Part shown: piece after piece, positions 18,003 through 26,139 of the stretch
How the letters are laid out: each line of letters starts with the position of its first letter
How positions within the stretch are numbered: the first letter of the stretch is position 1
From: Thalassovita mediterranea
GTDB taxonomy: Bacteria; Pseudomonadota; Alphaproteobacteria; Caulobacterales; Hyphomonadaceae
DNA length: 64,000 bases
Assembly: GCA_019448215.1 (NCBI GenBank)
Contig: CP080408.1
Span: 744,001 to 808,000, forward strand
Direction: 5' to 3'
The notes under the pieces: generated by a model
The model's input: the letters and a program-made list of their open reading frames with translations, nothing else
Told to the model about the DNA's origin: nothing
The model's database searches: none
Program-made: the position numbers and the translations under genes

Positions 18003-19334
18003 CTAGCTGGTGCCCGGGTCAAAGGTCTGTGCAGCCTTGTTGATCTCAACGGCGCCCTGCGAGCCTGCAACCTCATAGATCGAGAGGCGGCGCTCAGTCG
18101 TGCCGGAGCGGTCAAACCGGAAGACACCATTCACGCCAAGATATCCATCCCGCGATGAAATCTCTTCGCGCGTGACTTCGCCGTCTGCGCCGAGCTGGCT
18201 GACGAGGGCGGCCGCGTCATAGGCGGTGGAGGCGAGCGAGCTTGGGCCCGTTCCATAGATGCGCTGGAACTTCGTATTGAAGGCCTGAACGTCATCACGC
18301 GATGGCGCAACGAACCACCCGCCCCGCAGCGACGGCTCACGCCAGATCGACTGATCGTCCCAACCGGACAGTCCCATCATCTGCACATTACGGCTCATGC
18401 CATAATAGCTGAGGAGCGGGCCGACGCGGCGAAGCTGGGTGCCCCGCTCCGGGATGAGGATGGCGACCTTGCCGCCGCTCTCCTGCGCGTTGTTCACTGC
18501 ATTCGCGATATAGCGCGCCTCGGAGTCCGGGGACTGCGTGCTTTCAGGATAGAAGCCACTCGCGGCAACGCGGCCGCCAATACGGCTCGCTTCGCGCTGG
18601 AGGGCGGTTTCGATACGCTGGCCGAGGTCGCTCTGTGGCCCGAAATAGGCAAACTGCCGATAGCCCTGCGACACGGCATAGCTGACCAGTGCGGCCACTT
18701 CCTGCTCAGGCGTGATGGAGGCAAGCCAGGTGTTTCCGCCCGCGACGCTGCTGTCATTCGAGAAACCGATGATTTGTGTTTCGGAGCCCAGACCCTCACG
18801 GTTGAGCGCCTCGATATTGGTGCCAAAGAGAGGACCGAGGATGACATCTGCACCTTCATCCAGCACTTCCTGCGCCATGGCGATGGCCTGGCTTTGCGAG
18901 CCGGCCGTGTCTTTCGGAAGGACCAGCATATTCTCGCCTGCATGGTCGAAGATCGCCATTTCTATACCGGCCAGCATGCCTTCGGCTTCGGCGCGCACGC
19001 CGGAATTGGGATGCGAGAATGGGAGAAGCACACCGATGCGGAACAGGTCGCGGTCGCCCATGAAGTCCGGCGTGAAGTAGCCCTTCTCGGCTTCAGGCAC
19101 ATTGTCGGCTGGTGTGATGCCTTCATCGTCGTGGAGGCCGTCGAGACCTTCTTCCTCGACGCCCTGGTCAGCGCGATCTGTGCGGTCATTTCCGCGGTCG
19201 CCGCGGCTTTGCCCGGTCTCGATCGGGGCAGGCGGACGCGTCGGACCGGTCGCGCAGGCTGTCACCAGCAGAAAACTTGCCAGCACAAGGCTTGGCGCAA
19301 GACGCGCAAAGCGCGATGGTAGACCAGATGTCAT
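18003..19334 (-). CDS. Penicillin-binding protein activator, LpoA-like lipoprotein
   Basis: A 443-residue lipoprotein whose mature part is a type I periplasmic binding fold (LpoA C-domain/LppC family). The signal ends in lipobox VTAC (about Cys27), then an Arg/Asp/Glu-rich low-complexity linker (about 35-75), then FRIGVLLPFSHPNSGVRAEAEGMLAGIEMA and DVILGPLFGTNIEAL, which are the hallmark blocks. In gamma-proteobacteria LpoA activates PBP1A from the outer membrane; here the N-terminal TPR domain of E. coli LpoA is absent, as usual in alphaproteobacteria. The ATG at 19334 has GAAGGA 8 bases upstream; a TTG one codon earlier is less likely. Divergent from rsmI with overlapping starts. Confidence 0.85.
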   Translation of the reverse strand: MTSGLPSRFARLAPSLVLASFLLVTACATGPTRPPAPIETGQSRGDRGNDRTDRADQGVEEEGLDGLHDDEGITPADNVPEAEKGYFTPDFMGDRDLFRIGVLLPFSHPNSGVRAEAEGMLAGIEMAIFDHAGENMLVLPKDTAGSQSQAIAMAQEVLDEGADVILGPLFGTNIEALNREGLGSETQIIGFSNDSSVAGGNTWLASITPEQEVAALVSYAVSQGYRQFAYFGPQSDLGQRIETALQREASRIGGRVAASGFYPESTQSPDSEARYIANAVNNAQESGGKVAILIPERGTQLRRVGPLLSYYGMSRNVQMMGLSGWDDQSIWREPSLRGGWFVAPSRDDVQAFNTKFQRIYGTGPSSLASTAYDAAALVSQLGADGEVTREEISSRDGYLGVNGVFRFDRSGTTERRLSIYEVAGSQGAVEINKAAQTFDPGTS

Positions 19335-20251
19335 CAAGTTTTCCTTCTTCTCGATCGAGCGACCAGAGGTCTGGCGAGACTAGTGCCGGGCCGAGGCCCG
19401 CGCAACATGAAGTCACGCGTCTTGATCCCGGGCTCTACATTGTGTCGACGCCAATCGGCAACCTCAGAGATATTACACTTCGCGCTTTGGACACGCTCGC
19501 CGCTGTGGATGAAATCCTCGCAGAGGATACGCGCGTTGCCCGCAAGCTGCTTGATGCCCATGGCATTCACGCGAAACTGAGCCCCTATCATGACCATAAT
19601 GGGGCCGAGCGCCGCCCCGGCCTGATCGAGCGCCTCGCAGACGGCGCTCGCCTGGCGCTTGTCTCGGATGCTGGCACGCCGCTTGTGTCTGATCCGGGCT
19701 GGAAGCTGGTGCATGAAGCACGGGAAGCCGGTGTGCGGATCGTTCCCGTACCGGGTGCCTCTGCCATGCTCGCTGGTCTTGTCGCTTCCGGCCTCGCCAG
19801 CGACCGCTTTATGTTCTGCGGCTTCCTTCCGCCAAAGACGGGCCCGCGCAAGCGCGCCGCAGAAGAGCTGAAAGCGGTGCCGTCGACCCTCATCTTCTAT
19901 GAAGGTGGTTCACGGCTGGCCGCGTCGCTGGCTGACCTTGCAGAAACGCTTGGACCGCGGCGCGACTGCGTTGTCGCTCGTGAGCTGACCAAGCTGTTCG
20001 AGGAAGTGCGCAGCGGCACGCTGGAAGAGCTGGCGGCTCACTATGAAACCAATGGCGCACCGAAGGGTGAGATCGTTGTTCTGATCGGCCCGCCAGAGGT
20101 GCAGGCGGCTGAGGCAGGCGATATCGATGCCGCGCTTCTGGACGCCATGCAGCGCCTGCCTATGAAGGCGGCCGCGAATGAGGTGGCCGATGTCTTCGGG
20201 CTTTCGAAGCGCGACCTCTACCAGCGCGCACTGCAGCTCAAGAATGGCTAG
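19328..20251 (+). CDS. rsmI: 16S rRNA (cytidine(1402)-2'-O)-methyltransferase
   Basis: SAM-dependent enzyme that 2'-O-methylates C1402 in the decoding centre. The core begins LYIVSTPIGNLRDITLRAL and continues EDTRVARKLLDAHGI, LVSDAGTPLVSDPG and VPGASAMLAGLVASGL, all diagnostic of RsmI in the tetrapyrrole-methylase fold. About 34 residues of unconserved N-terminus precede the core. The exact start is uncertain (ATG at 19328 or 19316); either one overlaps the divergent LpoA-like gene. The 3' end overlaps yraN by 8 bases. Confidence 0.92.
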   Translation: MSSSFPSSRSSDQRSGETSAGPRPAQHEVTRLDPGLYIVSTPIGNLRDITLRALDTLAAVDEILAEDTRVARKLLDAHGIHAKLSPYHDHNGAERRPGLIERLADGARLALVSDAGTPLVSDPGWKLVHEAREAGVRIVPVPGASAMLAGLVASGLASDRFMFCGFLPPKTGPRKRAAEELKAVPSTLIFYEGGSRLAASLADLAETLGPRRDCVVARELTKLFEEVRSGTLEELAAHYETNGAPKGEIVVLIGPPEVQAAEAGDIDAALLDAMQRLPMKAAANEVADVFGLSKRDLYQRALQLKNG

Positions 20252-20630
20252 GAAGGGACGGCGCCAGGCAGCAGAAACGCGCGGGCGCCGCGCCGAAACG
20301 CTTGCGGCCCTGTGGCTTCGCCTGAAGGGCTATCGCATTCTTGCGAAGCGCGTGCGCCTGCCTGTTGGTGAAATCGACCTTATTGCCCGCAAGGGCGGCG
20401 TCCTCGCCATCGTCGAGGTGAAGGCACGCGCTGACTTCACAACCGCCGCGAATGCGGTCACTGCTTCTTCCTGGAAACGCATCAATCGCGCAGCTGACAG
20501 CTGGACGGCGCGCCGGCCTGACCTTCGCGCGCTCAGCTGGCGCTTTGACCTGATGGTGATCCAGCCGCGCCGCAGGCCCGTGCACCTGGCTGACCAGTGG
20601 CGCCCAGATTTCGCCCCAAGCGGACGCTAG
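20244..20630 (+). CDS. yraN: YraN family protein (UPF0102), endonuclease-like
   Basis: A 128-residue member of UPF0102, a small PD-(D/E)XK nuclease-like family of unknown substrate. Key blocks: RGRRAETLAALWLRLKGYRILAKR, GEIDLIARKGGVLAIVEVKAR (Glu-Asp ... Glu-x-Lys catalytic-type residues) and WRFDLMVI. The ATG sits inside the last codons of rsmI, so the two are translationally coupled, as in E. coli. Confidence 0.9.
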   Translation: MARKGRRQAAETRGRRAETLAALWLRLKGYRILAKRVRLPVGEIDLIARKGGVLAIVEVKARADFTTAANAVTASSWKRINRAADSWTARRPDLRALSWRFDLMVIQPRRRPVHLADQWRPDFAPSGR

Positions 20631-20668
20631 GGCGGTTACAGACTAGAGTAAGAACCGAAGAGGCTCAC

Positions 20669-21304
20669 ATGGCTATCACACGTCTCATGGCCCCGCTCCT
20701 TCTGAGCACGTTTGCGCTAGGCGGCTGCGTTGCCGCCGCGGTTGGTACCGCAGGCGCGGTAGGTGTCGCCGCCGTTCAGGACCGCACGGTCGGCGAAGCG
20801 GTCGACGACGCATCTGCCTCGAATGAGATCAAGGCAAAGCTGCTCAGCGAGGGCGGTTATGGCGAAGTGGATGTCGAGGTGTCCAACGGGCTCGCCCTGC
20901 TCTCCGGCCGCGTCTCCAGCCCGGAGATGCGCGTAAAGGCCGAGGATATCGCCTGGAGCTCGACCCGTGTGACAGATGTCGCAAATGAGATCCAGATCGA
21001 AGCGCCCGGCGGCTTTTTCGCCAATGCGTCAGATGAGATCATCACGGCGCGGGTACGCTCTTCGCTCATTGCTGCCCGGAACATCAAGAGCGTCAATTTC
21101 AATGTCGAGACGTATAACGGCGTCGTCTACCTGATGGGCATCGCCCGCTCTGACGCAGAGCTTGAGGCCGCCGCAGAGAAAGCAAGCCTCGTCGGTGGTG
21201 TGAACCGGGTCGTCTCTTATGTGCGCGTGCGCGAAACTCCGCGCCGGGCAGGCGCCGTCACGCGCGCACCTGACGACGAACTGCTTGGCGGGAACGTCTA
21301 TTAG
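20669..21304 (+). CDS. BON-domain lipoprotein (DolP/YraP-like)
   Basis: A 211-residue lipoprotein with lipobox LGGC (Cys20) and two BON domains: about 50-115 (ASNEIKAKLLSEGGYGEVDVEVSNGLALLSG) and 125-195 (ITARVRSSLIAARNIKSVNFNVETYNGVVYLMG). This is the architecture of DolP, which binds phospholipid and keeps the outer membrane intact. The neighbours rsmI and yraN are those of E. coli dolP, which supports the assignment. The C-terminal tail is short and basic. GAAGAGG precedes the ATG. Confidence 0.87.
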   Translation: MAITRLMAPLLLSTFALGGCVAAAVGTAGAVGVAAVQDRTVGEAVDDASASNEIKAKLLSEGGYGEVDVEVSNGLALLSGRVSSPEMRVKAEDIAWSSTRVTDVANEIQIEAPGGFFANASDEIITARVRSSLIAARNIKSVNFNVETYNGVVYLMGIARSDAELEAAAEKASLVGGVNRVVSYVRVRETPRRAGAVTRAPDDELLGGNVY

Positions 21305-21317
21305 ATCGCGGGGCAGC

Positions 21318-22127
21318 CTAGCGGGCCGTCAGCGTCTCGCCCCAGTCCGACGTCATGGTGAGAAGGCCGGTCTCGTCGATCTGCATCTGTGAGACATTCT
21401 CCATCAGGTCGAGGAAGAAGGCTTCCTGCTCCATGACTTTGGGCATGCAGGCTTTGCGCGTCAGGGCAATCGGCCCGATGGTCAGGATGCTGTCCTCAAT
21501 CGTGCCGCTTGCCGTGTAGGCATTGCAGGAGGCATTGCCGCTGATCTGACCCTTCTCATCAAAGCGCAGAACGATCGGCGCGGATGTCATCACCGGCTCT
21601 CCATTGAGGCGCGCAATCATCCAGTCGCGACCGGCAACATCAGACAGGGTCACCTCATCGCGCCCGGCTGGCGACAGCATGACCATGCCAAGGTCATTGC
21701 GCGCCGCATCGGCAACGAAGCTGAGTGCGTCTTCGGTCTGCCAGAGAAGCTCGCCTGCATTATCGAGAACGGTGGCGGTAAAGCTGAGGCTTTCACTACC
21801 TCCAGGCTCGCCTTGGTCTGAGACTGTGATCTCGAACGGGATGGGCACCTGGCGGCCGTTGAGCGCAAAGCTCTGTTCGGCGAGCGTCTCGTCGCCAGTT
21901 GCCTCGACGCGCATCACCGAAAGGTTTGCGACCGCGTCCTGAGGCAGGGCGATCCGCTGGCGGTAGGTCAGCGAGCCGAAGACGCTTTTTTCCTGTACGG
22001 TCATTTCTGCTTCCGGTGCCGCGACCTCGCCTGTGGGCACGGGTGCGGGCGCAGGATCTGCCAGATTGGTCTGCGCACACGCTGTCAGCAGGACCAGGCC
22101 GCAAACCGCAATCGACATTCTATCCAT
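21318..22127 (-). CDS. Lipoprotein with YbaY-like and META/HslJ domains
   Basis: A 269-residue lipoprotein (lipobox LTAC, Cys17). The N-terminal half (about 45-145) has the YbaY pattern, SLTYRQRIALPQDAVANLSV with ISFT-like strands; the C-terminal half (about 165-260) is a META domain: DWMIARLNGEPV, FDEKGQISGNASCNAYTASGTIE, TRKACMPKVMEQEAFFLDLM. META/HslJ proteins are linked to heat and novobiocin resistance; YbaY to envelope glycan-binding. The fused form suggests an envelope-stress role, but no activity is known. Confidence 0.82.
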   Translation of the reverse strand: MDRMSIAVCGLVLLTACAQTNLADPAPAPVPTGEVAAPEAEMTVQEKSVFGSLTYRQRIALPQDAVANLSVMRVEATGDETLAEQSFALNGRQVPIPFEITVSDQGEPGGSESLSFTATVLDNAGELLWQTEDALSFVADAARNDLGMVMLSPAGRDEVTLSDVAGRDWMIARLNGEPVMTSAPIVLRFDEKGQISGNASCNAYTASGTIEDSILTIGPIALTRKACMPKVMEQEAFFLDLMENVSQMQIDETGLLTMTSDWGETLTAR

Positions 22128-22385
22128 GGGAAACCTTTCGTCTGGCGTTGCTGATCTTTATCGCCAGGCGGGGCCCTTCATCAAGCTTGCACCCGCTGAC
22201 CCGGTAGGGGATCGCGCTACGAGGCCATGAATTCACGGTTGAGTGATCCATAGAAACCTCAATGCCGTATTCATGGGACAGGGCCGGTTTTACCTAAATT
22301 AAGACATTGAAAAATATATAATTTTTAATGAACCGCTAGGTCTTCCGGCGCGTAACTATGGCTCCACACACAAAGGAGACCTCCC

Positions 22386-22892
22386 ATGAAAAAGATCTTT
22401 GCATCCGTCGCAGCCACTGCTCTCTTTGTTGGCGGCGCTGGCGTTGCCTTCGCTGACCATCACTCGGAAATGTCCGACAAGAAGGACATCGTCGAGACGG
22501 CATCCTCCAAGGAAGACTTCTCGACCCTCGTGACCGCAGTGTCTGAAGCCGGTCTGGTCGAAGCCCTTCAAGGTGATGGCCCGTTCACGGTCTTCGCACC
22601 GACCAATGACGCGTTCGCAGCCCTGCCTGACGGCACGGTCGAGACCCTGCTGATGGACGAGAATATCGAACAGCTTCAGGCAATCCTGAAGCTCCACGTC
22701 GTTGCCGGCAAGATCAAGTCCAAGGACATCGCTGAAGGCACGACCGAAGTCGAAACACTTGGCGGCGAAACCATTGAAGTCGTCAACACCGGCGGCACGA
22801 TCACGGTCGGCGGCGCAGAAGTCATCATGGCAGACGTCTACACCTCGAACGGTGTGATCCACGCCATCGACGGCGTCATCCTGCCAGAATAA
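22386..22892 (+). CDS. Fasciclin-domain secreted protein
   Basis: A 168-residue exported protein: signal peptide 1-23 (ending AFA), then one FAS1 domain with the two conserved boxes GPFTVFAPTNDAFAAL (about 66-81) and SNGVIHAIDGVILP (about 154-167), joined by the LKLHVVAGKI strand. Fasciclin domains mediate adhesion or matrix contacts. AAAGGAG lies 6 bases before the ATG; the 258-base upstream gap is AT-rich (ATATATAATTTTTAATG region) and probably holds its promoter. Followed by a terminator. Confidence 0.9.
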   Translation: MKKIFASVAATALFVGGAGVAFADHHSEMSDKKDIVETASSKEDFSTLVTAVSEAGLVEALQGDGPFTVFAPTNDAFAALPDGTVETLLMDENIEQLQAILKLHVVAGKIKSKDIAEGTTEVETLGGETIEVVNTGGTITVGGAEVIMADVYTSNGVIHAIDGVILPE

Positions 22893-22916
22893 ATCCCCTT
22901 CCTCCCAGGGATTGCG

Positions 22917-22951
22917 AAAGCGCCCTCTCCTTCATGGAGGGGGCGCTTTTT
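22917..22951 (+). terminator. Rho-independent terminator after fasciclin gene
   Basis: AAAGCGCCCTCTCC-ttcat-GGAGGGGGCGCTTT with one wobble pair, followed by T-run. Confidence 0.88.
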
Positions 22952-23049
22952 ATGCCTGCCGCCAAAGCAATGCCCGCTAGGCGCTTATCAAAGCAGGCAA
23001 TCATCTTCATATAGCCAGTCAGAAGAGATTTGATGGAGGGCAAGGCGCC

Positions 23050-24000
23050 ATGAGCTTGCGGATCGCGATCCAGATGGACCCGCTGGAAGAGGTCAATATC
23101 AACGCCGACACCACTTTCGCCCTGGCTGAGGAAGCGCAGGCACGTGGCCACAAGCTGTTTGTCTATGGCCCGCAGCATCTGAGCTTTGACACCGGCAGGC
23201 TGCTGGCGCGCGCGCGTCCGGCAACGGTCCAGCGCGTGAAAAAGACGCCGGGCGTCTTTGGCGATGAGACCGTGCTCGACCTTGCGAGCGACATCGATGT
23301 CGTTCTGATGCGTCAGGACCCGCCCTTCGATATGTCGTACATCACCGCCTGCCACCTGCTTGAGCTTCTCAAGGGCCAGACGCTGGTGCTGAACGATCCG
23401 GAATTTGTCCGCTCGGGCCCGGAAAAGCTCTTCCCGCTCCTCTTCCCGGAAATCATCCCTGACACGCTTATCTCACGCGACCTGAAGGCGATTGAGGCTT
23501 TCCGCCAGCGCCACCGCGACATCATCATCAAGCCGCTCTACGGCAATGGCGGCGCGGGCGTCTTCCGGATGAAGGAAGATGACAGCAACTTCTCCTCCCT
23601 GATGGAAATGTTCCTCGAGCGCACCCGCGAACCGCTGATCGCGCAGGCTTTCCTGCCGGCTGTCAGCAATGGCGACAAGCGCGTCATCCTCGTGAACGGT
23701 GAGGCGGTCGGCGCGATCAACCGCCGCCCGAAAAAGGGCGAGACCCGCTCCAACATGCATGTTGGCGGCACGGCAGAACCGACAGAGCTTTCCGACATTG
23801 ATCGCCGCATCTGTGATATCATCGGCCCCGAACTGCGCCGGCGCGACCAGCTCTTTGTCGGTATAGATGTGATCGGCGACAAGCTCACCGAAGTAAATGT
23901 GACCTCGCCGACCGGCATACAGGAGCTGAAACGCTTTTCTGGTATCAATGCGGCCGCCATTTTCTGGGATTGTGTGCAAGATAGAGTTGCCAAATCCTGA
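23050..24000 (+). CDS. gshB: Glutathione synthase
   Basis: A 316-residue ATP-grasp ligase joining gamma-glutamylcysteine and glycine. Conserved blocks: IAIQMDPLEEVNINADTTFA at the N-terminus, MRQDPPFDMSYITACHLLE, IIKPLYGNGGAGVFR (ATP-grasp glycine loop), NGEAVGAINRRPKKGETRSNMHVGG and EVNVTSPTGIQE at the C-terminus. Length matches the family. GATGGAGGG is the Shine-Dalgarno. Its position between the yraN/dolP cluster and comM is a common alphaproteobacterial arrangement. Confidence 0.96.
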   Translation: MSLRIAIQMDPLEEVNINADTTFALAEEAQARGHKLFVYGPQHLSFDTGRLLARARPATVQRVKKTPGVFGDETVLDLASDIDVVLMRQDPPFDMSYITACHLLELLKGQTLVLNDPEFVRSGPEKLFPLLFPEIIPDTLISRDLKAIEAFRQRHRDIIIKPLYGNGGAGVFRMKEDDSNFSSLMEMFLERTREPLIAQAFLPAVSNGDKRVILVNGEAVGAINRRPKKGETRSNMHVGGTAEPTELSDIDRRICDIIGPELRRRDQLFVGIDVIGDKLTEVNVTSPTGIQELKRFSGINAAAIFWDCVQDRVAKS

Positions 24001-24027
24001 GGTCGCGCACACTCTGGAGGAATGAAT

Positions 24028-24450
24028 ATGAAAGCTCTCTCGCTCGCCGCAGGCCTCGCCATTGCTCTGGCAGGGACTGCCTGTTCAGAGCAGGTGCCTG
24101 CTGAACCGGAAAATGTCTCCGCTGAGACGACCGCGCCAGCAGCCGTTGAGACGCCTGCCGCAAACACGTCCAGCCGCTCGCGCTTCAATCTGCGCATGCC
24201 GGGTGGTGGAACAGCGTCGCCGCCGCAGCCGCAGACATCAGGCGGCTTCAATCTGCGCACGCCTGATGCGCCTGCGCCCACCAACGACATCCCGATGCCG
24301 GCTGGCTCTGCTTCGAGCACTCTGGCGGATGTTCCGGAGGTGGCTGTTCCCGGCCTCAATAATCCAGCGACGGATATTGCCAACCGCAGCCGGACGGAGC
24401 CGCGTGAGGTCAACACCGAGGATGATGACGACATCATCCGTCTCGACTAG
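24028..24450 (+). CDS. Small exported protein with FNLR repeats
   Basis: A 140-residue Ala/Pro/Thr-rich protein of unknown function. The N-terminus is a signal peptide with a possible but imperfect lipobox (AGTAC, Cys19). The mature part is low-complexity, with two copies of a short motif, RFNLRMPG (about 52) and GFNLRTPD (about 73), and an acidic tail DDDDIIRLD. The second ATG (24028) is chosen since GGAGG is 7 bases upstream; the ATG at 24022 is too close. It lies 27 bases after gshB and may be in its operon. Confidence 0.65.
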   Translation: MKALSLAAGLAIALAGTACSEQVPAEPENVSAETTAPAAVETPAANTSSRSRFNLRMPGGGTASPPQPQTSGGFNLRTPDAPAPTNDIPMPAGSASSTLADVPEVAVPGLNNPATDIANRSRTEPREVNTEDDDDIIRLD

Positions 24451-24536
24451 GCCTTCTCTAATTTAAACCTTCGGGCGATATTGTTCTTTCTTTGTTCTGT
24501 GCCTCATGCTAGGCCGGACAATGAAAGGATATTGCC

Positions 24537-26087
24537 ATGGTCTGCCGCGTCACGACTTTTGCCTTCGAGGGTATCGAGGCCAAGCCTGTCGACGTTCAGG
24601 TCCAGATCAGTTCTGGCAATCCGTTTTTCACCATCGTTGGCCTGCCGGACAAGGCCGTTGGCGAGAGCAAGGAGCGCGTGCGCGCAGCTTTTTCCGCCAT
24701 AGGTCTTGCCACGCCGCCCAAGCGGATCACCGTCAATCTTGCGCCCGCTGACCTTCCCAAGGAAGGCAGCCATTATGATCTTGCTATCGCGCTCGCCATG
24801 CTGGCGGCCATGGGCGTCATCGCGCACGATGCGCTGGATGGGCATGCCGCGATCGGAGAGCTATCGCTGGATGGTGCGCTGGGGCCCACATTAGGCGTCC
24901 TTCCAGCCGCCATGGCCGCACAGGCGATGGATCTGCGGCTCATCTGCCCGGAAGTTTGCGGCCCGGAGGCTGCATGGGCCGGTGAGGGGACGCTCGCCGT
25001 GCCGAGCCTCATTGCCATGATCAATCATTTCGCGGGCCGGGTCAGCCTTCCCGCGCCTGTCGCAGGAGAGCTCGCGCCGCCGCAGGCCGTACCGGACTTA
25101 TCTGACGTAAAAGGGCAGGATGGCGCAAAGCGCGTGCTGGAGATTGCCGCCGCCGGGGGCCACAATCTGCTGTTCTGCGGACCACCCGGATCAGGAAAAT
25201 CCATGCTGGCACAACGCCTGCCCGGTCTGCTGCCGCCGCTATCGGCGACGGAGCTTCTTGAAGTCTCGCAGATCCAGTCGGTTGCCGGCATGCTGGAGCG
25301 CGGCAAGCTTTCGCGTCAGCGCCCTTTCCGCGCGCCGCACCATTCGGCCTCCATGGCGGCCCTTGTCGGCGGCGGTATCAAGGCAAGGCCGGGCGAGGTC
25401 TCTCTCGCCCATCACGGCGTCCTCTTCCTTGATGAATTACCGGAGTTTCCAGCCCAGGTTCTCGATAGCCTTCGCCAGCCTCTGGAGGATGGCGCCGTGG
25501 TGATCTCACGCGCCAACCGCCATGTGAAATACCCGGCCCGCTTCCAGCTTGTTGCGGCCATGAACCCCTGCCGCTGCGGCGGTGGGCCGGGTGACGGCGC
25601 TTGCAGGCGCGGACCTGCCTGCGCACGCCAGTACCAGTCCCGTATATCTGGACCGTTCTTTGACCGGATCGACCTGTTCTTCGACACCCCGCCTGTGACC
25701 GCGATTGACCTGACCCTGCCCGCCCCGACCGAAGGTACGGCTGAAGCCTCTGCCCGCGTACAGCAGGCACGCGACATCCAGACCGACCGGTTCGAGAGAC
25801 TGGGTGCAAGCGATGGCCGCCGCCCGATCAATGCCGACGCCCCAACCCGCAGCCTGACAGACATCGCCTCACCGGATGAGGCGGCCAGCGCACTGCTCGC
25901 GGATGCGGCGGCCAAGCTTGTTCTGTCGGCGCGTGCCTATCACCGGGTCCTGAAAGTCGCGCGCACGATTGCAGACTTGGATGGCGCAGGCGGGGTGAGG
26001 CGCGTCCATGTGGCTGAAGCGCTGTCCTATCGCCGCCGTCCGCCCGAGGGCGAGACGGTCAACAATGCCCGCTCGCTCGCCCACTAG
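24537..26087 (+). CDS. comM: YifB/ComM family AAA+ ATPase (Mg-chelatase-like)
   Basis: A 516-residue hexameric helicase that promotes branch migration during natural transformation in species where it has been studied. N-terminal Lon-protease-like domain (VTTFAFEGIEAKPVDVQVQ..., GLPDKAVGESKERVRAAF); Walker A GPPGSGKSMLAQRLPG (about 214-229); Walker B GVLFLDELPEF (about 293-303); and the Cys cluster AMNPCRCGGGPGDGACRRGPAC (zinc-binding type). The C-terminal Mg_chelatase_C helix includes LSARAYHRVLKVARTIADL. Full length. Confidence 0.94.
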   Translation: MVCRVTTFAFEGIEAKPVDVQVQISSGNPFFTIVGLPDKAVGESKERVRAAFSAIGLATPPKRITVNLAPADLPKEGSHYDLAIALAMLAAMGVIAHDALDGHAAIGELSLDGALGPTLGVLPAAMAAQAMDLRLICPEVCGPEAAWAGEGTLAVPSLIAMINHFAGRVSLPAPVAGELAPPQAVPDLSDVKGQDGAKRVLEIAAAGGHNLLFCGPPGSGKSMLAQRLPGLLPPLSATELLEVSQIQSVAGMLERGKLSRQRPFRAPHHSASMAALVGGGIKARPGEVSLAHHGVLFLDELPEFPAQVLDSLRQPLEDGAVVISRANRHVKYPARFQLVAAMNPCRCGGGPGDGACRRGPACARQYQSRISGPFFDRIDLFFDTPPVTAIDLTLPAPTEGTAEASARVQQARDIQTDRFERLGASDGRRPINADAPTRSLTDIASPDEAASALLADAAAKLVLSARAYHRVLKVARTIADLDGAGGVRRVHVAEALSYRRRPPEGETVNNARSLAH

Positions 26088-26139
26088 GCGCCCTGCCAGT
26101 TAAGTCATTGCTCAATCTTTGGCAGTAGAACTTGGCGCC

